From positions 143,287,165-143,351,164 of the forward strand of contig CM040424.1 of NCBI GenBank assembly GCA_022702705.1: a stretch of 64,000 nucleotides of DNA. The letters are read 5' to 3'. Origin of the DNA: Papilionanthe hookeriana x Papilionanthe teres. Taxonomy: Eukaryota > Streptophyta > Magnoliopsida > Asparagales > Orchidaceae. How positions within the stretch are numbered: the first letter of the stretch is position 1; each line of letters begins with the position of its first letter. The notes under the pieces were generated by a model, which ran no database searches, was not told the DNA's origin, and was given only the letters and a program-made list of their open reading frames with translations. The position numbers and the translations under genes are program-made. Positions 20,611-32,745 of this stretch are shown piece after piece.

Positions 20611-22335
20611 ATTATATAAAGCTTTTCAGAAAAATTTTTCGCATATAGCACACAGAATAGTGAAACTACCAGGATCTTTAAGTTTTTCCAGAAGTTTCTT
20701 CTGAATAATTGCACTACACTCTCCACTAAGTGCAACAGTTTTATGATCTGTAAACTTTCTTATCTTTCTCAGGATATCTTTCATAAACTTGGCATAGTTA
20801 GACATCTGTTCTAATGCTTCAACTAAAGGAATATTTATCGTTAATTTCTTAAGGATCTCCAAAAATTTTTCAAATCTGTTATCCTTATTTTGTTTCTTTA
20901 ATCTTTGAGGAAATGAAGGTGTTGGTTTTTCAAGAGTTATTTTCATTGGCTCAAGAGGATAATCCATGTCTGGATAAATCTTGTTTGAACCTTTTTCGAT
21001 TTCCAACTTCTCCATTTCTATTTCAACTTCTTTTTGCACTCTTAGTTCCAATTCTTTTCCACTCCTTAAGTGAATAGCCTTAAGTTGTTCCTTTTTTTAA
21101 TCTTTTGGATTGATCTCCACATTACTTGGAAGTGTTCCAGAAGTTATATTATTAAGTACAGTGAAAATATGTCCTAATTGATTTTCAATTTTTTTCATAG
21201 CAACACCTTGAGCTTGTAATTGATTTCCCATATTCATAATCATTTCTTCAGTAGACAACTTCTTATCCTTAAATTGCGGGTTACTATTAAATCTAGGGGG
21301 ATAAGATGGTTTAAAATTAGTATTTCCTTGATTGTTTGAATTTCCAATTGAATTTATAGAACTGTTAGCCTAGTGCGTGTTAACAAAAGCATTGCTATTA
21401 TTCCAATTGAAGTTTGGGTGATTCTTCTAACCAAGATTATAATAGTTCGAATAAGAATTCTTAGGTCTATTAAAAGCATTTAAAGTCTCATAAGGTTTTT
21501 GATATTTTGTTATCTGTCTAAATGAATTTTCCTCCAACACTTGAGGTGCTTGAGAATAATTCATTCCATATTGATCTATTTTCTTAGAAAGGGTTGCAAT
21601 TTAAGAAACTACCATAGTCATCATATCTGAATCATGAACACTAGATACTCTCTTAGGATTTACCCATTCAGAGGGCCATTGAAAATAATTAGTAGCCATT
21701 TCTTCAATTATTGCGTATGTTTCATAAAAAGGTTTTGACATTAATTATCTACCAGCAGCAGCATCTATAATAGATCTCAATGATCCCACTAATCCATTGT
21801 AAAATGTTTAAATTATTAACCAATCTGGTATAGCATGATGTGGGCACTTCCTAAGAAGATCTTTAAATCTCTCCCCAGCTTCATATATTGACTCTCCTTC
21901 AAACTGACAAAAGGATGTAATATCATTTCTTAGTTTAGTAGTCTTTGATGGAGGGAAATATTTGATAGAAACTTTGAGATAATTCTCCCCAAGTTCTAAT
22001 AGATCCAGGTGTTAACGAATTTAACCACGCCTTAGCTTTATCCCTTAATGAAAAAGGAAGTCTGACAGCGTCACTAGACACTCCATCATATCTAAAAGTA
22101 GCACACAGTTCTAAAAAATTAGCGAGATGTAAATTTAGATCCTCATTAGGTGTTCCTCCTAATTGATTATTTTGTACCATTTGGATAATAGCAGGTTTAA
22201 GTTCAAATGAATTAGCAGCAACATTAGGATTTTGAATAGATATATGAATTTCATCTGCTATTGGGTTAGCATAATCTCTTAAAGGTCTTGGAAAATTTCC
22301 AATATTATTTCTCTGATTATCTTAAATATTCACCA
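20611..22335 (-). pseudogene. Gag of Athila-1
   Basis: The capsid region (22180-21935) has GTPNEDLNLHLANFLELC, LPFSLRDKAKAWLNSL and WGELSQSF, the classic plant gypsy gag domain. Downstream frames hold FCQFEGESIYEAGERFKDLL and the NP/NS-rich nucleocapsid region, then a charged segment (21051-20626) with LEALEQMSNYAKFMKDIL-like sequence leading into protease. There are several stops and frame changes. Confidence 0.8.
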
Positions 22336-22565
22336 TTTTGCTAGGATTTTCAATTTTTTTGTTGTTTTCTAATTTTTCTGACAGTACGCTCTAACTCCAA
22401 ATCGTAAGACACTAAACCTATAGATCCACTACTACGCATATATAATAACACAAATACTTTTATAAGGGTAAACAAACACACAATTACACACTACAAAATA
22501 AAGGTTTTCTATACTATATTGTCAATAAATACCATTTATACTATCTTACTTATTACTTCGTTACT

Positions 22566-22583
22566 TCCCCGGCAACGACGCCA
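22566..22583 (-). other. Primer-binding site of Athila-1
   Basis: TGGCGTCGTTGCCGGGGA on the minus strand, 6 bases after the LTR. It pairs with the 3' end of plant tRNA-Asp (TGGCGCCGTTGCCGGGGA) with one mismatch, the usual primer for Athila elements. Confidence 0.9.
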
Positions 22584-22589
22584 AAAACT

Positions 22590-24267
22590 TGATGCACGGG
22601 ACTTATATTTTGCAAGAATTTATGAACTCAAATTTATATATTTATAATAATTTTGTTAAGTCCAAGCATTCAATGCAAGTATACGCATCGTATCAAGTAT
22701 TATAGGGTTCTAATGGAGTCCTGGTTATCGATCCCACAGGGAAGTTCAAAGTATAAGAAAGCGTTCACAATATAAATAATATAGCACTAAAATCCCATAT
22801 TTAAATAACACTTAAGGTTTATCACATATTCCTACTAACACTATGCAGAAAACAGTAACAATTAACTAAACTACAATTACTTCTAACAACTTTAAAAATA
22901 AAATTAATTAACGACACACTAAACTAAGTATTTGAATGTTTTTTTCAATAAGAGAAAAGTATCTTTCCTCTTGCAATGGGAACATGATGTGTGGATTGAC
23001 ATGGAATAATTATCTATATTATTGTGCCAAATAGGAGCATAGATGATTCTTTACCCTTAAAAGAGTACCCCTTCTTCTACTCAAGAAAAGAACATCGACA
23101 TATCCTAAGTTTAGTCACTAAATCCAAGGCTAGGCTGGGAGGATACCGGCTCTCACTTTGAAGCTCCCACTCACCCTTCAACCGAAGGCTAACCCTTGAT
23201 ATTAGTTACTAATTTTAGAATCAATTTGGGGATTTCATCCTGTCACCCTGAAATCCCGATATTAAAGTCCATCAAAACACATTTTCCTATTTATTTGCAC
23301 TCAATTCCAATGAACTACGCAATTCATCCATAGAAATTGAATGGATCTTTCATTATTGTTGTAGGACATTAAATCCTTTCAAATTTAATGTTCAACAACA
23401 TATTTTAACATTTTAATTGGCCAAATCAAAAATTAAATTAAGTTCGAAATGAAAAACCATCATAATTTCTTCATTACATTAAAAGCACATCAAATCCACA
23501 TCAATCCATCATCACATCTCTATGTAAGAAGAAAGATAAGGGAGACTACTCAGAATTCATGGAGAAGATACAATAAAACATGGATTTTATATATAAAAAA
23601 AATTCATACAAACCACAAAAGGAAATACAACTTATCTCTTTCTCTTCCAGAATGCAATTCCCTTGAAGTTCCTTTGAATCCTCTTCTCTTTTCTTTACAA
23701 CACTTGATGCTCTCTTTAGAATGGAATGGAAGAAGCAATCTCTCACTTTACTTCTTCTCCTTCTCTCCTTAGAGAAGAATTCCTCTGAATCCTCACCCGA
23801 CACACTCTTCTCCTAAACCCTAACACTTAATACACACTAAAACTACACTAGAAGCACTCTAAACCCTCACACACTCACTACTTTTCATCTAAAAATAGTT
23901 ACATATAAGTTAGGAACAAAATCCCAAGAGTTTCCATATGCATCCCTTCAAAAAGTAGCCAAAACTCTTCAAATTTGAACTCCACCGACTTTGGGCGCCG
24001 GCGGCGCCAGATAGGGCTCCGACGACGCTCTATCGTGTCATTATTTTTGAAGTCTCTGGATTCTGACGCTGGCGGAGCCAAAACACATTTTCTATCATTT
24101 TGCTCCTTTTTGCTCTGAATTTTTTCCTTTTTGCTTCTTTTCACTCCAATCACCTAAATTCATCATACATGCAAAAAATTATGAAAAATACCTTTCTTTA
24201 AAGTGCAATATCACCAAAAATAGCTAAAAATATATAGCAAAAACCGTATATATTTTTGTTGCATCAG
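22590..24267 (-). repeat. 5' LTR of Athila-1 (1,678 bp)
   Basis: It is bounded by the 7-base inverted repeat TGATGCA / TGCATCA, with the PBS next to the inner end. The outer part contains a GC-rich patch near 23995-24010 (GCGCCGGCGGCGCC). It aligns by eye with the Athila-2 LTR at 33490-35116 over its whole length, for example the segment ending in CGATCCCA near 22735 and 33637. No gene is called inside. Confidence 0.92.
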
Positions 24268-27031
24268 TTATGTTTTACGGTAATGCGTTCTTATGATATT
24301 CTATTTGTATTGTTGCATATGTGGATGAACTTGAATTTATGGAAAATCATATGAAACAGGGGAACAACTGCCAGATTTTTCTTTTAAATTCGCTTTTGCC
24401 TTTCTCTTTATGCCATGTGATTGCCCAGTTTTGGCCCCTTATGGGCTCATTTTTGGCCTTATGGAGGCTCGGTGTTGGCCCCTTATGGGCTCGGTTTTCC
24501 CATCTATTTTTGCACCTAATTATGGCACAATTTCTAACTTTGAATGGTTTAGTTTCGAGGGGTTTCTCTTACCTCTATCTTGAGGGTTCGATATTCCCTT
24601 TTGCTACTCCTATTTTTAGCCTTATGATAGCAATGCTTAGAGCTTTGTGGGGCTCAGCCTCACGGCCTGATGGGCCCCTTTTTTTTTCTTTTCTTTCTTT
24701 AATTTTGGTTAGGATCTCCTTCTCTAAGATTTTAAAAATCTGAAAGTTTCATTCATCAAAGTTTAAAGTTACATTTGAAATGAGCCTTTTTCATGATATC
24801 GGGGTTTGGAAGTAGCTTTCATTCGGTTTTGAGGGCTCATCTGCCTCCTTTGCGATGTCGTTTTAGGAAGGTTGTTCTCTCCTCTCTATTTCTTCCTTGT
24901 CTTCGTCTTTTGCTTCTTCTAGCATCTTGACCCGAGTCATGCGCTTATGTACGAGACATAAGTGTACACGTATAGCCTTTTGCTATATGTGGGGCCATCA
25001 AGCAGGCTGTATGTAGGATGGTTAGGAAGGACGATGATGACAATGCGTAGAAGAAGGATATGAGGGATTTCTAAAATAGTGTCTCCTGACTCAGAGACCC
25101 TGGAGAGGGTAGAGAAAGGAATTTATGATACTATTCACCCACCCTTGGTGTATCTGCCACTGTCACCTTTAGGTTGCTAGTAGTCCTAATTCGATTAGAT
25201 AGTCAACCTGTGGATCACACTGTTTTACAAAATATACAAATATATTTTAAAATACAAAACTACCCCCATTACAAAATAGCAATTCACCCATAAATTTTTA
25301 CTTGCATGCAATCCAAATTGAAATGAATGAAAAAATTTACAAAGATCCATGGTTGATTATTTAGGTCGAGCTAGGGCTGCCCTCTGTAGGATGACGGTCT
25401 TGTAGTCTGTACTTAAGGTTGGGATATAAAGCACAGCTCTGAGTTCTCCGTGCCATCGTGCTTACAGTCTTTCCAGACTTGTAGTCCGTTTCTCAGCAGT
25501 TTTCTATGAGTTTTTCTACGAGTTTTCTACAGACCTTGTTTCTAATGTCTTTCCATCAAATCTTCTAAGAATCATTTGTTTCGACTTTTCCTACACACTT
25601 TTACATTTTCACACACACCTCATCACTTACTCTATTTACCTGCTACTACTGTTTTACTTTACTACATACACCGCTATTACTATTTCTTCTCTACTGCACT
25701 TTACCTTTTATGCTTTACTGCATATTTACTTTATTGCAAATCATGTTACTTGCCTATGAAAATTAAAATCACCTCTCAACATTTAAAATAGAAAATAACT
25801 TAAAATTTAATCACAAACAAAATAAACTTGCAACTTCAACTATACTAAAATGTCTCATTGAATGACCGGGGGTCCCTCGGAGGAGGTAACCTACGTGTTG
25901 CTAATGAGATCTCCCATGATCTGGATGAAAGTATGGAACTCATTAAGTTGGGTTTAATAAGTTCATCTAGACTAAGCGAATCCGATGAAAATGATGAAAC
26001 CTGAATGAGGGAACCGTGGGATCCTAACCGGTGTCACCATAATCAACTTAAACATTTGTTTTAAAACACTAAGCCACCTCAATTTTAAACATTTATAGAA
26101 CACAATACTTCTCTCACCTCTTTAATTTGACACTTCTTTAATCTGTACCTACTATGATGAGGAGCTTGGAGCATGCATTGTGGTCAGCACTGTCATTTTC
26201 AACAACAAAACTCTTTAGAAATTAAATAACAAGCCATAGGACTTTGACGTAGTCCGCCTAGTGCGACATAAACCCTCACCTTCTCTTTCAGGCCTTTGCA
26301 CAGCCATGCTGTGCAATATAAGCCCTAATCGACGTAAATCCTCCCATCTTCCAAGTCATTTGCATAATCAGATATTATGCAAATGTAATTCCTATAATTA
26401 ATTGGTAGGATTGAAATTTGAATAAATTCATTTCTGAAATTTAAAGCCCAACAGTAGGATAGTCTGGGAGGTCACTGGAGTTTACTCGGATCCGTGGCAT
26501 CCCCTACTCCTCTTTCCTTTGGTTCCAAAAATAAATGTTCCACCTTATGCCTTTCCCATTTCCTATACACACCTTTTTGAAAACCCTAACCCTTGGAATT
26601 CATAAAGATAGATACCTCTGATCTAAATTGAGAGTTCTCTCAGGTGACTTCGGTCATTTGAGGGGTAATTAACTATAGGGCCTTGTCTCTATAGGGAGCT
26701 TTAAAGAATTTAGACTAATATAAACCCTATTTAATCCTTCTATATTAAATAGGGAAACTTGTTGGTAAATATAAAGGTTCGCAGGCCAGAATGGGTGACA
26801 TGAATTATGTAGTTTATTTAATTGGGAGATATCATCAAGTGGTGTGTCTATTCTTTAGGATAGATGCAGTACTTGTGATATGATGCTCGTTCATTCAAAC
26901 TGCTAAATAAATGAGATACGTCCATTCTCATTTTTCAAATCTAAAATTTTATTTACAAAAAGCAATATATATATTTATATATTAAATTATATCAAAATCC
27001 CTAATCCATAACAACGATTTAAGGACCGACA
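24268..27031 (+). repeat. 5' LTR of Tat-B (last 2.76 kb; the rest lies beyond nested insertions)
   Basis: It matches 53331-56147 closely and ends in ACCGACA right before a PBS. Its last ~1.2 kb is also clearly related to the U5 of LTR-A on the opposite strand, including the blocks GTAACCTACGTGTTGCTAA and CGTGGGATCCTAACCGGTGT. The U3 part is missing because Athila-1 begins here. Confidence 0.9.
26673..26932 (+). other. Conserved U5 hairpin cluster (Tat-B)
   Basis: Hairpins at 26673-26696 (CTATAGGG with its partner), 26841-26866 (TCTATTC with GGATAGA) and 26909-26932 (AATGAGA with TCTCATT). They have the same order and spacing as in LTR-A, and the 3' LTR copy keeps them (for example 55772-55795). 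Confidence 0.6.
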
Positions 27032-27036
27032 GCTTC

Positions 27037-27054
27037 TGGCGAATCCGCTGGGGA
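27037..27054 (+). other. Primer-binding site of Tat-B
   Basis: TGGCGAATCCGCTGGGGA, 5 bases after the LTR end. It differs by one base from the Tat-A site. Confidence 0.85.
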
Positions 27055-27678
27055 AGAGATATTCTCTCAATTATGATTAGGGGTTTCTATTTTCATACAT
27101 CAGAGATGTGTCCACATCCCTCGTGGTCTAGATTGCCATTCTTCTTTTGTTGACATGCTTCACTCATTTCTTTCTTGGGTAAGCATAGTCAACTCTCTTG
27201 GATTTTAAGATCATCTGTTTAATCACCCTTAAACAGAGGGGTTCAGGAATCCTTAGGGTTTTCTTTTAATTTTGTCAGGTTGGACCCCCAATAGGTGTGT
27301 TAATGCACAAGGTGAGTTGTGAAATCAGTCCTACGACTGGGTCCTGAATCTCACTTTTACTCTGTGTCTCTCGGGTTTGATTTGCTATCAGTAAATTAAA
27401 CCAAATCTTTATTCTCGTAACTTCCATTTAAATTTTGAAATTAAACGAACACCTTTAACAAATATAAAAGCCGGAAATAAATATAAAATAAGGTGAAAAC
27501 ATCAGAAAAAATAAAAGAATACAAGAATAATGCACATAAATTAAATTCAAAACAAAAAAAACATATAAAATAAAATTGCCCAGTTTACAGTACGATTGCG
27601 ATAACATAAGTACTTCCTCTAAAACTGTAAGGCACATGATGTTTATGACTTTTGGAAATCCTTCAAATGATAGGGGCA
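27055..27678 (+). other. Untranslated leader of Tat-B
   Basis: No gene is seen. It shares blocks with the Tat-A leader, including GGACCCCCAATAGGTGTG near 27284. A donor-like GGGTAAGC lies near 27178; the matching place in Tat-A is not donor-like. Confidence 0.5.
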
Positions 27679-28159
27679 ATGTCTTCACCAAAGTTGATCT
27701 TTTCATTTGCCTCCGGAGTAGAGTTCGCCATCAATAGGGATGAGCTGTCTGATCTGGCAGTCATCAAGTTTGGACAAGGGTTCGACGATGTTGAAGTTAT
27801 GTTCAAGGATGTGGCTATTGAAATGATGAAGCCTGAAATGAGCAAGTCCGTTAACCCTATTGTAACATTCAACTTGAAGTCTCCCCATGACAAAGAAAGA
27901 GTAGATTGAAAAGAACTCAGATGTAGTTATGAGCATTGGGACTCCTCCTATGACTACTTCTCCTCTTACTGTCGGATTCACCGCCTTTGTACCAATTACT
28001 CCACCAAGTAAAGGAAAAAAGATTCTACATGAGGAAGAGTTAGTCGACGCTTGTGTTTTGTCGTCTTCTGAATTCAAGATTAGTTCTGATTCGAAGTCCA
28101 TACAAATGACAAAGGCACCAGAAAGGAAGTGCAATCAAGGAATTCTAAAAGTCAAGTAG
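27679..28159 (+). pseudogene. ORF1-B: extra gene upstream of gag
   Basis: The start MSSPKLIFSFASGVEF matches ORF1 of Tat-A, followed by DELSDLAVIKFGQGF. A stop at about 27909 and a frame change interrupt it. The second part, TTSPLTVGFTAFVPITPPSK, matches the VLTTPTGLVVSAPTP region of Tat-A. The basic TQRRN motif is not visible. Function unknown; the sequence ends where a misplaced gag segment begins. Confidence 0.65.
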
Positions 28160-28214
28160 CCGCAAAAACACCCGTAACAGTCTAAAGAATAGTCGTTCCA
28201 GTTAAGACATACCA

Positions 28215-28560
28215 GATAAATGGGAGACAAGGTCCAAAAATTTCATATCGGTTGAGAAAGGTGTACCCCTTCAAAGAAGAGTAAGTGTCGAAGATATTTC
28301 ATAATTTGTTAAAGATGCCAGAATTCAAACTACTAGAGCCGAAGAAGCCAGAAGAAGTAAATAAGAAAGACCATCCTAATTATTGTCTGTACCACAGGCT
28401 ACTCAGACACACAATAGGAGGATGTTTCAGTTTCAAGGATTGGCTTGAGAAGAGTTTCAAAATTGGAAATGTAATAATCCCAAAGGAATATCTGAGATAA
28501 ACTGAAAAAGGTTTTATCAATATAATTTCTTTTGATTCAATTGACTTCTACACAAAAATA
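28215..28560 (+). pseudogene. Misplaced extra copy of the gag zinc-knuckle segment in Tat-B
   Basis: KVYPFKEE, PEFKLLEPKKPEEVNKKDHP, NYCLYHRLLRHTIGGC and GNVIIPKEYLR correspond to the gag C-terminal segment that occurs again, in its normal place, at about 29895-30245. The knuckle itself reads CLYHRLLRHTIGGC, with GH changed to RH. It lies upstream of the gag N-terminus, so the order is rearranged. Confidence 0.75.
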
Positions 28561-28589
28561 CTGGAGGTTGGGGAAATAAGTGATGTTTC

Positions 28590-30260
28590 TCAAGAATCCC
28601 AAGCTGATCTTAAAATTGTCAAAAGGAAAGTTGATTGAGTCCTTCTTGGAAAAGCTTCGAACTGAAATTGTGAAATTAACTGAAGATCAGAAAGAAGATA
28701 CTAAAGATGAAGATTACGATCTAGCAGAATATACAAAGGTTGATTTCGTAGAAGTCAGCATTGTTGAAACTGAGGTCGCACCGTCCTCAGGCGATGCTCC
28801 TTTACCTTTTGAGGAGAACGCCGAGGATGAGTGACAAAGGGCTGTCCGGCAAAGAGATGAACATATCAACCGTCTCGAGAAGAAAATTGAAGAAATGATG
28901 ATCGCCATGACTACAACGCAAAGACAGTCACAAACACCGTAGATGGCGCCTCCAGAAACATGCTAGCTAGAAATTGTTCACACTACTAATGAAATAAAAG
29001 AGTTCACCTCCGACGACCAACCAAAGAAGGATTCAGTTCAGGGTCCGACAATGGAAAATGACATTAAACGGATAGTTGAACAACAGGTGAGATAAACCCT
29101 GGATCAATCAAAAATAGGGACATCAGTTCCAAAGGGTAGACCTTACATAGAGGAGTTTGATTGCATCCATTACCCCAATGGTTTCGTATCACCTTTGTTC
29201 AGAACCTTTGACGAGATTAGAAACCCCCGATAGCATGTTGTACACTTTCGAGCAAGTTGCTACAACGCGGGGGGTAGTGATACACTGCTATTCCGACAAT
29301 TTGTGAGCAGTCTTTCAGGAATCGCTTTCGACCGGTATGCAGAATTACCTAATGGATCAGTAAAGACTTTTACAAGAATGGAGAATCTTTTTTTGAAGCA
29401 CTTTGTCGGAGTTCAACACTACATTAATATAGGCAGTCTTGTGGAAGAGAAGTAGAAGCCAGACGAAACCTTAATGGAATACATCCTGTGCAGGAGAAAT
29501 CTTTGCATGAAGTGCGAACCACAACTCCAGGAGCAACATGCAATTGAGATTCTTATAAAGAGTATCTAGGTCCAGTAGGTTTCTTACTCAAAGGACATAC
29601 AATCAAGACTTTCGAGAAGCTACTTAGTAAAGTCGCAAGCCTGCAAGAGGAGGTCAAACAAATTGAATTCGTCAAGAAGGAGGACAGGCCAAAGCCAACA
29701 AATATATCTGAAAGGAGATCAGGGACAGTGGCAACAATTGACAAGGGTAAGCATCCGATGCAGATAAAAAATGAGCTGCTGACACAATATAATTTACAAC
29801 TCCCGTCACAGTATAACCAGTTTTCACAACAGCATGGTCAGCATCTATAATGGTACAACCAACAACACAGTCGACAGTCATCCCAACAGAGGCCACTCTG
29901 GACAGACGGAAGGCAGAGTCGACCTATCGCCGAATTGTTAAACAAAGTATATCCCTTCAAGGATGACGCGATAGCACAAATGTTTCAGAATTTAATCAAG
30001 AGGCCTGAGTTCAGGTTGCCCGAGCCAAAGAAACCAATAGAAGTTAACAAGAAGAATCATCTCAACTATTGCCCATATCACAAAATGCTTGGGCACACCA
30101 TTGAAGGTTTATCAGTTTTAAAGAGTGGCTCGAGAAGAACTTCAAGAATGAGAACGTAATGATCCCGAAAGAATATTTGACCCAACTTGAAAGAAGTTCC
30201 GTCAATATGATTCCGGTCGATCCTATTGTCCCAATTGACTCCTACGTAGCTAATGTTGAG
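28590..30260 (+). pseudogene. Gag of Tat-B
   Basis: The N-terminal charged region (LEKLRTEIVKLTEDQKED, VEVSIVETEVAPSSGDAP) matches Tat-A gag. The capsid follows with PKGRPYIEEFDCIHYPNGF, FDRYAELPNGSVKTF, FLKHFVGVQHYINIGSL and CMKCEPQLQEQHAIEI, broken by stops. A Gln-rich linker (about 29780-29910) and the zinc knuckle NYCPYHKMLGHTIEG with PIVPIDSYVA complete it. Confidence 0.8.
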
Positions 30261-30650
30261 TGAACACGATTCAGGTGAAAGCTTCAGAAGAAAAAGATGA
30301 ATCAGATCTAAGCAGTTTTGGTACAAGCTAGAAAGCAGAGTTTGATACCCCTCCATTGGGAGAATGTAGGGCTTAACTTTTAACTACTACTATTAATGTA
30401 AAAGGGACATTAGCGGAATCGATGTTAGTATGTCAAATCCCTCCCACTGCAATGAATGAAAGGAAAGAAAGAGAGTCTTGTTGTCCAAGATTGTTCATCA
30501 TTTGGAAAGCTCGTCACCTTAAAAGAAAAAATGGATATCTTGATAAGAATATGGCTTCAGAGAAGAATAAAATTAATGCCCTAACAACTGAGTTGCTTAC
30601 TTTAAGGAATTTGGACTGGGTGATAAGTAAATTTTGAAATGGCATAATGT
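30261..30650 (+). other. Unrecognised segment after Tat-B gag
   Basis: An open stretch of 71 codons (30422-30637) with a lysine-rich C-terminus (KRKNGYLDKNMASEKNKI). I do not recognise it. It marks where pol should begin, so it may be the junction left by the loss of pol. Confidence 0.4.
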
Positions 30651-30789
30651 GGTTGAAATATGAGTAATTGACTCGAGATATCACGAGCTTTTTAATTTTC
30701 TGTCATGTGACTGGGTCCAGGCATTCAAATAAGTTATAATATCCCAGGATTCATGCTAAGGAATATTTCAGAATTATTAGTTAGGGGAG

Positions 30790-31185
30790 TTTCGATATTC
30801 AAAATCTTTCAGTGAAATATGCCTTGCTAGATATAATAATTCTCAGAAAATAAAAGGAGTAAAAGAAAGATAAAAAAAATTGAAGGGCTCCCTGAGAAGA
30901 AGCGTGAGGTGAGCATAAATAAAAATTTGGTGTATGAATTTGGACATTTAAAATCTTTAACGTGTGCTCCACCAGATATAGTAATTCTCAGTGAAAAAAA
31001 AGGAATTTTCCTGAGAAGAAGCTTGAGGTTGACACATAATAAAAAATTGGTGTTCGAATTCAAACATTCAAAATCTTCAAAATATGCTTCACTAGATATA
31101 GTAATTCTCAGTAAAAAGTGGAGCAAAGAGAAAATAAGAAGGCTCCCTGAGAAGAAGCTTGAGGCAAGCATATAACCAAAAATTG
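30790..31185 (+). repeat. Tandem repeat of ~120-145 bp, three units, in the Tat-B 3' UTR
   Basis: The core AGATATAGTAATTCTCAG recurs near 30828, 30974 and 31095, each followed by a CCTGAGAAGAAGC segment and then AAATTGGTG. Confidence 0.8.
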
Positions 31186-32159
31186 GTGTCTTAATCCTCC
31201 CCTGATTAATAAAACTTGAAAGACTACCTTAAAAAGATTCTTCCGATATTATGCTATGAAAAGAGTCAAGTAATTTTATGAATTTTGGTCAATCGTTAAT
31301 TGGCTCAAAAATATCTTTGTACAATGAAAAATATTTTAATCACATGAACATAAAATTTTGAAATCTACTTAGGTCTGGGATGAAAGAATTAAAGAAAGGG
31401 CCACATTATTAGCAATTAACGGAGGTTCAACCCTGAAATCTTATCCTTCACTGCCCAGCAATTATAACTTCAATGTCAATTCGAGGAACATCAGGGTGAC
31501 TTCTTAAAGAGAACCTGGACAACTTTTACAAGAATCAGTGATAGAGCAAACGACAACTGCTTCGAATGAGGTTATGAAGTTCAGTTCTCTTGAGCTGTGA
31601 TGTCCTTAGAAATAACACATCTTTATATGTGCTGGAAAGAATATAATTCCAATAGCACCATAAAGAGTGGGTTATTCTCTACAGTTGCCTTCAATCAATA
31701 GACGATATCTCAAGAAGTACTATGCATCATGATGTTTCAAAGATAAAGTTTTGTCATGCGAAGCACCAATGCTACATTTATCTAAAACTGGGTCCAAATC
31801 CTAAAAAAATGAAACTAAATAAAACACAGCATCAAACAAAATAGAATTCAACATTCAAACAAAACAAAAGAACCCTGCACCTTGTGAATTTTCAAAAATC
31901 TCTGTATAAACATTTCAATAAAATTCAGCACTACATGAACTTCTACAAACATTCTCTGCACTTTGCAAAATTTCGCAGTCCCTGCATTCATAAATCTTAG
32001 CAATATGTTTAGTCTCTACATTCATAAACCTCGACTAACCCAAATATTAACAAAATCTTTCTCAATATTAGCATAAGGTAAATATCAAAAAAATTCTTCA
32101 ATCTCAACATAAGTCAGCAAAATTCTTCAATATCTCTGCATTTACAGAATCTCGGCCAT
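31186..32159 (+). other. Tat-B 3' UTR, no gene
   Basis: AT-rich sequence without a convincing reading frame. Short loosely repeated phrases around CTGCATTCATAAA appear toward 31980-32160. Confidence 0.5.
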
Positions 32160-32745
32160 CTCAACAATCTCAGTAAATCTCAACACTTGGAATAGGCTTT
32201 ATCCTTATTCCCCTCTCAGTAGTTCTCAGCACTCAGAATAGGATTTCACCTTACTCCCTTCTCAGCATATTCTCGGCATTCGGAGCAGTCCCTCGCCCTA
32301 CTCCCTTCTCAGCACAAAATTGAAATTGAAATCGAAATCAAAGCAATCTCAGCATTCGGGATAGTCCTTCACCCCAGTCTCTTCTCAGCTCCCCTGCTTC
32401 CTCTTGGGTTGGATGTGAGTTCTTGAACTTTCCTTCCCAATGTCTTAAAACTTCCTCGATCCTTCTTTGAGTTGGATGTGAATTCTTGTGCTTTCCATCT
32501 CAACCAGATCTTCTCAATATGAATTTTTGCAAAATTAAAGTCTAAACTTGAAATAGAAATTGCAATTGAAATTGAAGCACTCTACATTTTGCATAGGCTT
32601 TGTCCTATATTTTCTCAGCACCTTCGGGAAAGGATCAGTCCTATTGTTTCTCAGCATATACATTTGGAATAGGCTTAGCCCTACTTCCGTCTCAGCATAC
32701 CTATGCATTCGGGTGGGCCTTCGCCCTACTCTCTTCTCTGCATAA
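32160..32745 (+). repeat. Tandem repeat of ~50 bp in the Tat-B 3' UTR, two blocks
   Basis: The unit is roughly TTCTCAGCATTCGGAATAGG followed by a CCCTACTCC segment. It occurs at about 32165-32395 and 32590-32745, with a separate duplicated segment (GAGTTGGATGTGAATTCTTG) between. Repeat-rich 3' UTRs are known in the Tat/Ogre lineage. Confidence 0.8.

Larger units (their letters stand above)
18419..24267 (-). mobile_element. Athila-1: Athila-like Ty3/gypsy element, 3' part missing
   Basis: On the minus strand: 5' LTR, PBS, gag, protease, RT and the start of RNase H, then a break at LTR-D. Integrase and the env-like region are not in the window. It sits in the Tat-B 5' LTR at a GTTAT site: Tat-B sequence resumes at 24268 with GTTATG, and the intact homologous segment is near 53322. 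Athila-2 is a relative from the same lineage. Confidence 0.85.
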
